Positions 33,000 to 56,014 are shown, counted from the first letter of the stretch. The stretch: 64,000 nt of DNA from Neoarius graeffei (GCF_027579695.1 NC_083577.1:43502198-43566197), one strand, 5' to 3'. Program-made: numbers and translations. Notes: generated from the letters alone by a model not told the origin.

Positions 33000-35900
33000 C
33001 TCCATTAGAGTTCAGCAACCTTCTTGGCTAATGGTGGTTTGTACAATGCCCTCCACTCTGGTTTAAGATCATCATTAAAACCAAATACACTTCTCCATGG
33101 GGTGTCCACCCTCCCATTCAATTTTTTCTTATTTAAAACTTTAAACACAGGCCCCTGTACAGTAGCATACTTGACGCAGTTTGAAAGTTCATTTCTTTCT
33201 CACCCTTGCATTCCAGAAGGGAACCCCCACACCCGTCTAGGTCCGGAGTGATGTTCAGCTGGGGAAAAGGTTCCTCCTCTGCAGGACCGGCCTCGCTATT
33301 TTTATCGTCCATCAGCTGAACTCGCTCTTCTGGTGTTAAAGTGGACCTCCAGCGACGTAGGAGCTGATTGGTGACACAGAGGGACTGTAGTCCCAAATGC
33401 ACTACCAGGTCCTCCACTCTTGACAAGTCTTTCCCTGCGATCTCCAGAGTGTCACAATCCTTGAAGAGACCAGAGACCTGGACAGTGTGGGAGTAGTCCT
33501 GCCAGAGATGTCCAAATGTTCACTATAGACCAGGGGCTCTTCCAGTAGCCAGTGTAATGTCCTGCATTCCTTGTATTGTTTTTTGAAACAGTTCCTGATT
33601 TTAAAAAGTCCATGATAAAAAATGGGTAATCCAGTAATGTCCAGCATTCTAGTGTCAATTAAAAACAAGATTCTGTCCAATCCCAGCCCTCCCATTGTGT
33701 GCTACAGTCCGTAAGCTGGTGCGCTCCACACTAGATTCCTGGGTCCAGCAAGGAGTCACTGGATGAACTGGAGTGAAAAGGCTGCAGTTCTACTACCAAG
33801 CTGGACCAGACCTTACCCTCCTTCCTCCTTGGGCAGATGATAACACTCTGAGGAATCCAGTGTAGACCATCCCAGAAGATGTCCACTAACAGGGCTTGGA
33901 TGTTTGCTAGCAGGTTTGGCGGCGGATCCACGCATGCCAACTTGTGCCAGAGGGATGACGCTAATAAGTTGTTAATGACCAGCATTCGCCCCCATAGGAC
34001 ATTTTTGGGACCACCTGCTTCCACTTGTCAAGTCTACCCTTCACCTTTTCGACAATGCCATCCCAGTTTTTATTTAAAAACTCAGGGCTACCCAGGTGGA
34101 TGCCCAAGTACTTAAAACCACCCTTTTTCCATACTAGACCACCCGGTAGTGTTGGCTGCTCTACTCCCCACTCCCCAACTAAAATGGCTTCACTTTTGGC
34201 CCAGTTAACTTTAGCAGATGATAAAATAGCAAAGTCTTTTAAAATATCAATTAAAACATTCACATCTTTCTCCGTGCCCACCATCACTACCAGCTCATCT
34301 GCATATGCTAAGAGACAGAGAAGCATTAGAATCAGGTCTATTAAAACCAGAAAGTGAATTTCTCAGTTTACATAAAAGAGGTTCAATTGTCAGAGTGTAT
34401 AACATACCTAATAGAGGGCAGCCTTTTCTAATGCCTCTGTAAACTTTAAAAGGGGCACATAAACCACCATTAACCTTCAGTACACTCAATTTCACTGTAC
34501 AAAATCCTGATCATGGCTATAAAACATGGGTTCAACCCAAAAGTTTCCAGCACCTTCCACAAATATTAATGTTCAACCCAGTCAAAAGCCTTTTCCTGGT
34601 CTAGAAAAACGAGACCAGTCTTTAAGCCCAATAGCCTGGAGACATCCAAAACATCATGAATTAAATGTATGTTATCAAATATAGACCTGTCAGGCACACA
34701 GTACGTCTGGTCATGGTAAATGATCTGCTCCATTACCTTCATCAGTCTTGAAGCTAATGCTTTTGAAAGCAGCTTACAGTCAGTGCACAATAGTGAAACT
34801 GGGTGCCAATTCTTAAGGTATGTAAGGTCTCCCTTTTTTGGCAGTAGGATCAGGACTGCCCTCCTACAGTTCAACGGGAGCATGCCTCTCTTCACGCTAT
34901 CCTGTAATACTTCTAGCATGTCCTGCCCTATTACTGCCCAGAAGGTCTTGTAGAATTCTACAGGGAGACCATCAGTGCCTGGCGCTCAGCCATTCTCCGT
35001 ACCTTTGAGAGCTTCATGGAGCTCTCCCAGTGTCAGCTCTTTGCCCATTTCCTCTGCCACCTGCCCTGAGAGCTTCAGCAGATCATTAAGGAAGCTCTCC
35101 TCCACCACCTGTACCCCGGCCCACTCACTGCTGCAAAGCTTTGAGTAGAAGCTGACTGTCTGCTTGCAAATTTCAGTGGGTTCTGATACAAGATCCCCTG
35201 ATTCTGTTCACACAGCATGTATGAATCTTTTCTGTCCATTCTTTTGCTCGAGACCAAAGAAGAACTTTGAAGGAGCATCCATCTCAGTCACGCTTTTAAA
35301 ACATGAGCAGACCAGCACCCCCTGCGCTGTAATGCCCAACAGGTCATTCATTGTAGCTTTTTTACTTTCGAGGGTTTCAATATGCCCTCGATTTCCTGTG
35401 GCCTCCAAATGCTGGAGTTCCACTATCTCTATCTCCAGGGCTTTGAGTGATCTGATAATGTCTCTCGCGACATTGCGAGTGTAGTGTTGATAAAAAACCT
35501 TTGATTTATGCTTTAGCCACATCCCATCACTGTTGCAGAGAGCTAAAAAGTTCCTTTTCTAATTTAAAACAATTCCAAAAATAAATAAAAGACTCTCTAA
35601 AATTAATATCTTTTAAAAGTGTAGTGTTAAAATGCCAGTAGGCACTCCTAGGTTTTACATCCTTTTTACTAATGAAACAGTGAACCATGCTGTGGTCAGA
35701 GATGCCTACTGGAACAATAAAACACTTTGTAAAATAAGTCAGTTGATGTTTAAAACAATAAATTTCTTCAAATATCACTTAATTCAGGGCGGCACGGTGG
35801 TGTAGTGGTTAGCGCTGTCGCCTCACAGCAAGAAGGTCTGGGTTCGAGCCCTGTGGCCGATGAGGGCCTTTCTGTGTAGAGTTTGCATGTTCTCCCCGTG

Positions 35901-36652
35901 TCCGCGTGGGTTTCCTCCGGGTGCTCCAGTTTTCCCCACAGTCCAAAGATATGCAGGTTAGGTTAATTGGTGACTCTAAATTGACCGTAGGTGTGAATGT
36001 GAGTGTGAATGGTTGTCTGTGTCTATGTGTCAGCCCTGTGATGACCTGGCGACTTGTCCAGGGTGTACCCTGCCTTTTGCCCGTAGTCAGCTGGGATAGG
36101 CTCCAGCTTGCCTGCGACCCTGTAGAAGGATAAAGCGGCTAGAGATAATGAGATGAGATCACTTAATTCATGGGCCTCCATCATCTCCAATAGTCGCTTA
36201 CGGGAGGCCATGTGAGGCTCTGTATGGTTTCTGTCCAAATTATCAGTTGTACAGTTAAAATCTCTACCTAGAATTAAAATGGCAGCAGTGCTGCAGTTAG
36301 CAATTACACTATTGAGCCTGTCTAAAAACAACATTCTTTCTACTGCATTGGTGGGAGTGTACATACAGATAAAAACAAAAACCTCATTCTCATAAAAAGC
36401 TTTTACTTTTAAAAGCCTCCCATTTAAAAACTCTTTAGAGCTGGGGATAAAATTGCGAGCAAACAGCAACACAAACCCACCACTGGGACCTAAATTATTA
36501 TTATGACCTAAAATCACCAACCCATCCCATTCCTTAACCCAGTCTGCTTCGGCACCTATATCAATGTGCGTTTCTTGTAACATCATAACAGCCACATTTT
36601 TCTGCTTTATTAACTCATATAGTTTGTCTCTTCTCATATGGTCTTGCTCCAT
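33000..36652 (-). pseudogene. Tx1-type LINE ORF2 (endonuclease-reverse transcriptase)
   Basis: Endonuclease: 36652-36160 with AVMMLQETHIDIGAEADW, MYTPTNAVER and GRDFNCT (normally GDFNCT), then 35778-35527 with GISDHSMVH. Linker: 35522-35208. Reverse transcriptase: 34919-34566 with VLILLPKKGDL, WHPVSLLCTDCKLLSKA and LDQEKAFDWVEH. 34495-34295 has GIRKGCPL. 34326-33961 carries AYADELVVM, so the catalytic YADD is YADE, then KYLGIHLG. The C-terminal zinc-ribbon-like region runs to about 33000. Stops and shifts separate most blocks. The domain order is that of L1-group LINEs related to Xenopus Tx1. Confidence 0.85.
35787..36157 (+). mobile_element. V-SINE-like SINE, full length
   Basis: The target repeat atcacttaattca lies at 35774-35786 and 36158-36170. 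The head gggcggcacggtggtgtagt, the B box (gggttcgagccc) and the gataatgagatgaga tail are all present. It is inserted in the Tx1 copy 2 endonuclease. Confidence 0.93.
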
Positions 36653-36753
36653 TAATATTTAAACTTGCAATATGAATCCTACTCATAAAAAATGTGTAGA
36701 TAAAACAACCAGATAATGAAAACCATTCTAGAATAAAAAGCACACCAACCACT

Positions 36754-37665
36754 TTACACATTATCATCAGAAATTTCTCGATTCAACTTTGTAATCAGTT
36801 TCTTTAGACGAAAACCTTCCAGGTGAGTAAAAGCCCCTTCTCTTTTAAAATGCTTTATGTCATGAATAATCTGTTTATGGTCAGGGAAATATTCCTCTAC
36901 AATAACATTTTTCTGCCATTTAGTGGTCCTTAAAAACTCTTTAATATCTTCAGCAGAGTAAACGACTGGTAAAATTTCTTCTTGGGAGTCATAGTTAAAA
37001 ACAGAATCTGACATAGCATCACTGTCTGACACTTTCATCCACTTTCTTTTTTGGCTTGTCCCCTTGTCCCTTACCTCATTATTTTCTTTTAAACATGGAT
37101 TCGTCCTCCATCTCCAAATCTCCCCCATCTCCCCTGACTGGGTGTAGTGACAGGTGCTTCCGAGCGATGGCTCTGCACCCCTGTACTGGCCTCTACCAGT
37201 GCAGGTAGCTCCAGCACTGCACCAGGATCCACTGTATACTTCTCTGCCGAGAAGGGCCTTTCCTGATCAGGTTCAGCCAAGCAGGGCTTTTCTGGGACTG
37301 GTTTGGCCGAGACGGGCCTCTCTGGGGTCAATGCAGCTCCAGTGGGCTCCTGGGTTGCAGGCTGGGCTTGGAGCTCACTCTGTTCATTCTCTGGTGCAGC
37401 AGCTGCTCCAGAGTTTTCAGCAGTCAGACACACTGCAGCCATAGGAGGAACAACCACAGCGAACCCAGCTACATCCTGCCTTGGCCACTCAAACACTGGG
37501 GTCATCCTGTCTTTCAGGACAGGCATGAACAAGATGACCTGTCTGTCCACAATTAAAACATTTCATATCTATGTCAGAGGATACATAGATACTATAGTCT
37601 GAATCATCTACTCTAAATTTAAACACTACATTCATTCCCTAAACACCATCCTTGAGTATCATGAA
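36754..37665 (-). pseudogene. Tx1-type LINE ORF1, 5'-truncated
   Basis: A CCHC zinc knuckle (CFNCGQTGHLVHAC) lies at about 37563-37522, followed by a frame shift into a Pro/Ala/Glu-rich low-complexity part with degenerate repeats (KPVPEKPCLAEPDQERPFSA, 37400-37230). The acidic C-terminal part is 37128-36754 (VSDSDAMSDSVFNYDSQEE, then YSAEDIKEFLRTTKWQKNV). The last block is clearly homologous to 18819-18619 in copy 1. The N-terminal RNA-binding part is missing by truncation. Confidence 0.82.
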
Positions 37666-38451
37666 CATAGATCATCTAAACCATTTTTTTTCAACCACTG
37701 GGCCATGGCTCACTAGATGGCACTTCAAGTTGAAGCTAATTTTTACCTGTAGTAGGGTACAATTGCAGAGTTGCATCCGACATCACATCCACCTCATTAA
37801 ACTACGGTCACACTACAGCTTGCTCTGCAATGGGTTATCAATGAAAATGAGGCATTTTGGTGGTGGTCCATGGTGATGTACATTTGAGCTAAAAGTTGTG
37901 TTCACACAGCAGGCGAACACTTGACTGTCACACTTTTGTGCACTTGAGCCTGGCGCAGCTCGAGCAGCCGCGTGCGCCCACAAGGCATGTTGCGCACACT
38001 CTTGGGACCTGGTCGTTATGGGAAACACCTGATACTGAGTTGAGTGCAATCAGCACGCGCAGATACAGATGCTGTTTTCACAGAGGCTTTGCAAAGTATC
38101 ATTAACACGGTCACATTTGTTTCTAGCCATGTTTATATTAATTTCTTTTGACTGAGAATGCCCTGCATGTATGGTTTTATGCTGGTTTCTGGCACATCCA
38201 TGCAGTTTTAAATACAATACCTACAATGTGTACAGAATGCATGATTTTCTACAAATGCAAATTCATTAGTCATAAGTGAATACATTTAGATCGCACACAG
38301 TCTTGTTAAACACAGTAACAAATTTTAAACATTTGCTTAAATTAATTGTTTTAACTTCAACTGTATAATAATGTTATGAGAATTTATCCTACGTTATTTT
38401 CAAAAGTTGATGTTAATTTATTGCCATTAGTTTCACAAAATTATTTTCACA
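37666..38451. other. Intergenic region downstream of the NXPE gene
   Basis: No gene is seen. Bases 37700-38110 are unusually GC- and CpG-rich for the window, with no frame recognised. Near 38417-38422 the minus strand reads AATAAA, 30 bases past the NXPE stop, and might be a polyadenylation signal. Confidence 0.4.
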
Positions 38452-49324
<10,873 letters not shown>

Positions 49325-49491
49325 GACTGGGTGTCATACAGTGTCTGTTAACCATCAGCAAATTTCACTCAGGACAGCTTGAACAAACTGACAGAGAAAA
49401 TTACATGAAACACAATACTTATTCTATTTCAACATGTTTTCAATCATTAGTACCTAAATATTTTACTCATTATTCTTCTTATTTTTTTACA

Positions 49492-49588
49492 CATAGCACG
49501 GTAGTGCTTCGCACTATTGCTTTGCTGCAAGAAGGTTCTGGGTTTGAAGCCAGTGGCTGATGGGGGGCATTTTTGTGTTGAATTCTTG
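49492..49588 (+). mobile_element. 3'-truncated V-SINE head joined to a broken Tc1
   Basis: Degenerate SINE head: agcacggtagtgc, the B box (gggtttgaagccc), then ggcatttttgtgttgaatt. It ends abruptly where Tc1 transposase sequence begins. Confidence 0.7.
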
Positions 49589-49745
49589 AACTGGTCTTGA
49601 ATTTCCGCCATTTGTACACAGTCTGTCTGACTGTAGATTGGTGGAGTCTAAACTCTTTAGAGATGGTTTTGTAACCTTTTCCAGCCTGATGAGTATAAAC
49701 AATGCTTTTTCTGAGGTCCTCAGAAATCTCCTTTGTTCTTGCCAT
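49589..49745 (-). pseudogene. Tc1 transposase N-terminus, family B, copy 4
   Basis: ATG 49745 opens MARTKEISEDLRKSIVYTHQ, then ISKEFRLHQSTVRQTVYKW (helix-turn-helix). Coding stops after KFKT at the SINE junction. The catalytic domain is absent. Confidence 0.88.
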
Positions 49746-50055
49746 GATACAGTTCCACAAACGTGTTGTGAAGATCAGACTTTGATAGATCCCTGATCTT
49801 TAAATAAAACAGGGTGCCCACTCATACCTGCTTGTCATCCCATTGATTGAAAACACCTGACTCTAATTTCACCTTCAAATTAACTGCTAATCCTCGAGGT
49901 TCACATACTTTTGCCACTCACAGATATGTAATATTGGATCATTTTCCTCAATAAATAAATGACCAAGTATAATATTTTTGTCTCATTTGTTTAACTGGGT
50001 TCTCTTTATCTACTTTTAGGACTTATGTGAAAATCTGATGATGTTTTAGGTCATA

Positions 50056-51650
50056 TAGTGGGGCAAAAAAGTATTTAGTCAGTCACCAATTGTGCAAGTT
50101 CTCCCACTTAAAAAGATGAGAGAGGCCTGTAATTTTCATCATAGGTATACCTCAACTATGAGAGACAAAATGAGAAAAAAAGTCCAGAAAATCACATTGT
50201 CTGATTTTTAAAGAATTTATTTGCAAATTATGGTGGAAAATAAGTATTTGGTCAATAACAAAAGTTCATCTCAATACTTTGTTGGTAATGACAGAGGTTA
50301 AACATTTTCTGTAAGTCTTCACAAGGTTTTCACACACTGTTGCTGGTATTTTGGCCCATTCCTCCATGCAGATCTCCTCTAGAGCAGTGATGTTTTGGGG
50401 CTGTTGCTGGACAACATGGACTTTCAACTTCCTCCAAAGATTTTCTATGGGGTTGACATCTGGAGACTGGCTAGGCCACTCCAGGACCTTGAAATGCTTC
50501 TTACAAAGCCACTCCTTCGTTGCCCGGGCGGTATGTTTGGGATCATTGTCATGCTGAAAGACCCAGCCACGTTTCATCTTCAATGCCCTTGCTGATGGAA
50601 GGAGGTTTTCACTCAAAATCTCACGATACATGGGCCCATTCATTCTTTCCTTTACACGGATCAGTCCTCCTGGTCCCTTTGCAGAAAAGCAGCCCCAAAG
50701 CATGATGTTTCCACCCCCATGCTTCACAGTAGGTATGGTGTTCTTTGGATGCAACTCAGCATTCTTTCTCCTCCAAACATGACAAGTTGAGTTTTTACCA
50801 AAAAGTTCTATTTTGGTTTCATCTGACCATATGACATTCTCCCAGTCCTCTTCTGGATCATCCAAATGCTCTCTAGCAAACTTCAGACGGGCCTGGACAT
50901 GTACTGGCTTAAGCAGGGGGACACGTCTGGCACTGCAGGATTTGAGTACCTGGCAGCATAGTGCGTTACTGATGGTAGCCTTTGTTACTTTGGTCCCAGC
51001 TCTCTGCAGGTCATTCACTAGGTCCCCCCGTGTGGTTCTGGGATTTTTGTTCACCGTTCTTGTGATCATTTTGACCCCATGGGGTGAGATCTTGCGTGGA
51101 GCCCCAGATCGAGGGAGATTATCAGTGGTCTTGTATGTCTTCCATTTTCTAATAATTGCTCCCACAGTTGATTTCTTCACACCAAGCTGCTTACCTATTG
51201 CAGTTTCAGTCTTCCCAGCCTGGTGCAGGTCTACAATTTTATTTCTAGTGTCCTTTGACAGCTCTTTGGTCTTGGCCATAGTGGAGTTTGGAGTGTGACT
51301 GTTTGAGGTTGTGGACAGGTGTCTTTTATACTGATAACGAGTTCAAACAGGTACCATTAATACAGGTAACGAGTGGAGGACAGAGGAGCCTCTTAAAGAA
51401 GAGGTTACAGGCCTGTGAGAGCCAGAAATCTTGCTTGTTTGTAGGTGACCAAATACTTATTTTACTGAGGAATTTACCAATTAATTCATTAAAAATCCTA
51501 CAATGTGATTTCCTGGATTCTTTCCCTCCATTCTGTCTCTCATAGTTGAAGTGTACCTATGATGAAAATTACGGTACAGGCCTCTCTCATCTTTTTAAGT
51601 GGGGGAACTTGCACAATTGGTGGCTGACTAAATACTTTTTTGCCCCACTG
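50056..51650 (-). mobile_element. Tc1-like element, family P, copy 2, nested in Tc1 family B
   Basis: The ends tagtggggcaaaaaagtatt (first base changed from c) and ttttttgccccactg are flanked by TA at 50054-50055 and 51651-51652. Length 1595 bp. It matches the element at 21383-22987 closely and lies in the inverted repeat of the truncated family B copy. Confidence 0.92.
50266..51279 (-). pseudogene. Tc1 transposase, family P, copy 2, C-terminal frame shift
   Basis: It reads [20 protein letters not shown] from ATG 51279 without a stop through the whole catalytic domain: WSDETK (Asp153), QHDNDPKHT (Asp244) and DVNPIENLW (Glu279). A short deletion near 50281 shifts the last codons, so it ends in TNKVLR rather than NKGYITKY, four residues early. 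Thr155 is conserved here. The lesion removes only the extreme C-terminus, so the loss may be mild. Confidence 0.92.
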
Positions 51651-51749
51651 TATTTATGCAGAAATATAGAAAATTCTAAAGGGTTCAAAAACTTGCAAGC
51701 ACCACTGTAGATAAATAAATGAGTTGAAACAAACAAATAAATGACTCAC

Positions 51750-51850
51750 CGGATCAGTCACCCTTGTAAAACCAGTCTGTTGAAGAAACTTTAGAATAGA
51801 TTTCAAGCGTTGCCCTATTCAGTACAACTGATCAGTAGCATACTGTATGT
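51750..51850 (-). other. Possible 5' untranslated exon of the NXPE gene
   Basis: The minus strand shows a strong donor, ccg/gtgagtca, at 51750/51749 in unique sequence just outside the Tc1 cluster. A matching acceptor lies at about 49391 upstream of coding exon 1. No coding frame is expected. This is inference from splice signals only. Confidence 0.35.
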
Positions 51851-51859
51851 ATACACACT

Positions 51860-52080
51860 TTATACAATATGCAGATACAAAGAATGAAAGATCAGCAATT
51901 AAAGTACTGTAACAGGCTCCTGGGTGGCATACAAAACGTTTGCTCCATCACTGGGAGTTTGAATCCCGACAATGCCATGGGAAAAAAAAAAAAGTCTGAT
52001 CTCCTCCCTCAGTCCACCTGAAACCCTGCCTCCTTCCAGCTCAGCAATGAGGAAGTCACATCACTTTAATATGGCTCACA
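51860..52080. other. No recognisable feature
   Basis: Unique-looking, AT-rich bases with one A run (51980-51992). No frame or repeat is recognised. Confidence 0.4.
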
Positions 52081-52084
52081 GTGG

Positions 52085-52390
52085 ACATAGGAAAAGTGTA
52101 ACTTGAGAAAGCAGAAATAGATATATGTGCGCTAACGGAAGTCAGAAGGACATACTCAGGTAATATTGTTGAGAGAAGTCATACAAACTTCTGGAGTGGT
52201 GGTCATGATAAAACAACTGGTGTCGGTTTTGTTGTGTCTAATAAGTTCAAGAATATAAATCCTCTTCCTGTCAATGATCGACTCATGACATGTCGCATAG
52301 ATCTGCAGAATGGGAATTATCTCACTCTGATCAGTGCTTACGCTCCATCTATTCAGAGAACACTTGATGAGAAATAATAACTCTTCTATG
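52085..52390 (+). pseudogene. RTE/CFDP2-like LINE endonuclease fragment
   Basis: In shifting frames it reads YSGNIVERSHTNFWSGG, TGVGFVVSNKFKNINPLPVN, DRLMTCRIDLQNGNYLTLIS and AYAPSIQRTL. This is the middle of an APE-type endonuclease of the RTE group (the type also captured in CFDP2). Neither end of the LINE is present. It lies between the NXPE gene and the gypsy element. Confidence 0.65.
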
Positions 52391-52848
52391 AAAACAGCCT
52401 CAACCCAGCATTTGGCTTGAAAAAAAAACAACCACACCTTTTTTTGTTTTTTAGAATGTGTGCATGTTTTTCTTCAGGCTAGGAATAGAAAGTTGCATAC
52501 ATACTGTAAAAAGAACACCCACTGTTCCACTGATTCTGATCATTCACACCCAGTGTCAGGAAAGGCAAGTACTGCCCTTGGTTGTGAGGGCACATTCTAA
52601 AGCTGCCACCATTTGGGCTGGAGTAGTTGGAGCTTTCATATCCATGTCCCAAGCCTCTTTTCCTCCTTGAGCAGCTGTTAGTCAGCTGATGTCGGGGTAA
52701 AAGAGTGAAGGCCCATCTCTTGTTAACAGGGGCACCAAGATTTTGACCCATTCCTCTTTGGCCCAGTTCTCCCACAGTGCAGTCTGCTCAGAAACAAAGA
52801 CATTTTTTTTTTATATGCAAAGTTTTGGATGAGCATTGTCATATTTGT
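52391..52848. other. No recognisable feature
   Basis: No coding or repeat identity seen. Bases 52740-52795 (ttgacccattcctctttggc) recall a Tc1-type transposase C-terminus in reverse, but too little is left to call it. Confidence 0.35.
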
Positions 52849-53998
52849 TCATGTACATACAATATCTGGCCAAAGGTTTGTGGACACCTGACAGTCACAC
52901 CCAAACAGGGCACATTGTAGCTCAGTTTTTTCTTTTGGTGGAGGCACATCTTTAATTGCTCTTATCTTTTCAGAGTCTGCGCGTATCCCTGCTGCGGATA
53001 GCTTGTCTCCCAGGCAAGTTATTTCACGCACCCCAAACTGCCATTTTTGTTCATTCAGCTTCAGTCCTGACTCTTTTGCCTTTGCCAACACTTTTCTTAG
53101 GCTCTCATCGTGCTCAGACTTTGAATTTCCCCAAATGATAATGTCATCCAAAAACACACCTAACTCCCTCCATGCCATCAAACAGCTGCTGGATATTTCT
53201 GTGGAAAATCTCTGGAGGGGAGGCTATACCGAAGGGCATGCAGAGGAAACAGTGCCTACCAAAAGGTGTGTTAAATGTGCACAATTCTGCATGCTCCTCA
53301 TCTAGCTGAAGCTGGTAGAAGCCTGAGGATGCATCAAGTTTAGAGAAAAACTGTGCACCTGACATTGCACTTGTAATGTCTGACTTTGTTGGTAGGTTGA
53401 AGTGCTCACTCTTGATCCACTGATTCCGATCTTTTGGATCTAAGCATAGCCTTAATGCACCATTTTTATTCTCTATGATAACAAGAGAATTAACCCATTC
53501 TGTAGGTTCTTCTATTTTTCTTATGCCTTTGTCTATCAGAGACTGCAGTTCTTTTCTCAGTCTTTACCTCAGTGCTACTGGTACTCTCCTAGCTGCATGT
53601 ATTACAAGCTCAGCACCTTCTTTTAACTGTATTTTATACTTATTTGGTAAGCGACCAATCCCATGAAAGATATCTTCATACTCTCTCACGATCTCTGCTG
53701 TGGAGCTTTTGTTTATGTGCTCCCCTGCACTGCTTCTGAGGGTCACTAGAGTGCTATCTATGACATAGACCCTTTTGATAAGCCCCAGCCTTTCACTTGC
53801 TTTCAGACCTAACAAGGGCTGTCTATCCTCCTCTACTAGGACAAACAGTGCACTAAAAGAGTGCCCCTCACTTGACAGAGTAGCCCTAAACACACCCTTT
53901 GATGGTATTGGCACATCGTTATATGCACTTAAGTTCATTTTCTTAGGTCTCACTTTGGGCTTTACCTTCAGTGTCTTGAAGTATTTCATGGGTAGGAT
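52849..53998 (-). pseudogene. Gypsy-like pol: protease end and reverse transcriptase
   Basis: 53989-53564 includes ATLSSEGHSFSALFVLVEED and LGLKASERLGLI (protease flap and C-terminal part), then YEDIFHGIGRLPNKYKI, the entry to reverse transcriptase. 53365-53144 reads FFSKLDASSGFYQLQLDEEH (first catalytic Asp) and PFGIASPPEIFHR. 53181-52849 carries VFLDDIIIWG, the catalytic LDD pair, and LNEQKWQFGVREITCLG. One frame shift between these and stops near 53560 and 52860 disable it. The signatures are those of Ty3/gypsy enzymes. Confidence 0.88.
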
Positions 53999-56014
53999 AT
54001 TTTTTTTTTCTAGCTATGGGCGCTGTGTGAGACGGCTGCCTCTCCAGTAGCTCTGTAGTTTTTAGCGATAGGGACACTAACACATGCAGGAAAAGCAAAG
54101 GTGGGGGACTCATCATTTATGTTAACAACCGCTGGTGTAACCTGGGACATATCTCTGTAAAGACAGTTTTATGTTGCCTGGACTTGGAGCTGCTAGCCAT
54201 TAGCCTGCGGCCATATTATCGGCCGAGGGAGTTCAGTCACGTGATCACCATCTGTGTTTACATCCCTCCGAAGGCAGATGCAGCCGCTGCATGTGAGAGG
54301 ATTCACTCTGTCACAGCAAGGCTGCAGACACAGCACCCTGAGGCATTTATGATCATTTCTGGGGACTTTAATCATGCTACTTTGGACTCTACTTTGGCTG
54401 CTTTTTACCAGGCTGTGGATTGTCCAACAAGGAACAACAGGACAATTGACTTGCTGTATGCTAATGTGATGGATGCATACAGAGTCACCCCCCTCCCCCC
54501 ACTAGGGGGTCTGACCACAACCTGGTTCTTCTACAGCCGAAGTACACCCCCCTGGTTCAAAGGCAGCCTGCAACAAATAGCTCCATCAGGAGGTGGTCCC
54601 CTGAAATGGAAGATGCCCTCAGAGACTGCTATGACATCACGGACTGGGATGTGCTGCTTAGCCCACACTGTGAGGACATAGAGGGGCTGACACACTGTCT
54701 GACAGATTACCTCAACTTCTGTGCAGACGTGGTCTCCCCTGCTAAGACTGTATGGTGTTACCCTAATAACAAGCCATGGGTAACACAGGAAGTCAAAGCT
54801 GTCCTCAACAGGAAGAAGGCCGCCTTCAGGAGCATGGATAGGGAGGCGATGAAAGCAGAACAGCAGGAGGTGAAACGCTGCGTGAGGGAAGCTAAGGACA
54901 GCTACAGGAGAAAGGTGGAGCAGAAGCTGAAGGAGAACAGCATGATCGAGGTCTGGGAAGGTGTGAAAACCATCATAGGCCACAATACAAAGACCAGAGT
55001 CATTGAGGGGACAGTGGAGAGGATGAACGAGTTGAATGACTTCTTCAATCGGTTCAACCAGCCCACGTCCCCCCCACCCTCTCCCTCACTACAGCCATCT
55101 CTCCTTCTTCCCTCAACACACCTCCCCCCATTCATCACAGCAGCCTCCTCCTCCCCCTCCTCAACACAGACTCCTCCATGCATTACTGCAGACCAGGTCA
55201 GAGGTCACCTGAGGAAGCTTCACCCCAGGAAAGCAGCAGGCCCGGACAAGGTGTATTCACAACTACTGAAGCCCTGCGCTGCTGAACTGGGTGAACCACT
55301 CCAACATGTCTTCAACCTCAGCCTGCAGCTGGGGAGAGTGCCAACCCTCTGGAAGACACCATGTATCGTTCCAGTTCCCAAAAAGAATTGGCCCAGCGAG
55401 CTGAACGACTTCCGACCGGTGGCACTCACTTCACATCTGATGAAGACGTTGGAGCGGTTCTTCCTAAGCCTCCTCAGACCCCAGGTACAACATGCCCAGG
55501 ACTGCCTGCAGTTTGCGTACCGAGCAGGTGTTGGTGTGGAAGACGCCATCCTCTACCTGCTACACCGAGCCCATTTGCATCTGGATAAGGGAAATGGCAC
55601 AGTGAGCAGGCCTAGAAATTAATATATTTTTTCACCAGCCAGCCAGACTAGTTACCTTCCAAAGTAACTAGCCAAACAGAAAATCAACTCGCCAAAATTT
55701 GTTCATGTGTGAATTTTACTTCTGTCAAAAATAACACACAAGAGAGTAGTTACCATTGTTCATGACTAATGTGCATTTATTTCAAGACCCGAGTGTTTTG
55801 ATACTGTTGTTAAATACATAAATGAGAACAACACAGAGCACCATAATATAATATCAACAAATAATAATAATATATTGGAAAACATGGCAACTTGGTGTAT
55901 GAGTATTGAAAACAAATATACTTACTATCATGACTACAGCACCCAAAAAATGTCCAACATGCTATCTGTATTTAACCATTTATGAGAGAGAAAGCATTAG
56001 GAGCTTCATATTGA

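Larger units (their letters stand above)
32400..37665 (-). mobile_element. Tx1-type LINE copy 2
   Basis: ORF1 (37665-36754) and ORF2 (36652 to about 33000) lie head to tail on the minus strand, then an AT-rich 3' region to about 32400. Apart from one SINE (35787-36157) it is uninterrupted. It serves as the template for reading copy 1. The 5' end is truncated inside ORF1. Confidence 0.85.
49589..51707 (-). mobile_element. Tc1-like element, family B, copy 4, truncated, with nested Tc1
   Basis: Only the 5' third of the transposase and the right inverted repeat are present. That repeat is split by the family P element at 50056-51650 and ends at cactg (51707) with TA at 51708-51709. The left half is gone, replaced by a SINE fragment. 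It lies in the presumed 5' UTR intron of the NXPE gene. Confidence 0.85.

Noticed and set aside
37154..37602. Plus-strand frames of about 100 residues in a GC-rich region
   Set aside because: They are antisense to the Pro/Ala-rich ORF1 of the Tx1 copy, whose low complexity keeps several frames open.
37666..38110. CpG-rich promoter of the NXPE gene
   Set aside because: It lies downstream of the last exon on the gene's strand. The gene start is at the other side of the locus, and no exon was found nearby on the plus strand.
52740..52800. Another Tc1 transposase end
   Set aside because: Only about 20 bases resemble the phrase found in other copies. No inverted repeat or TA-flanked end was found nearby.
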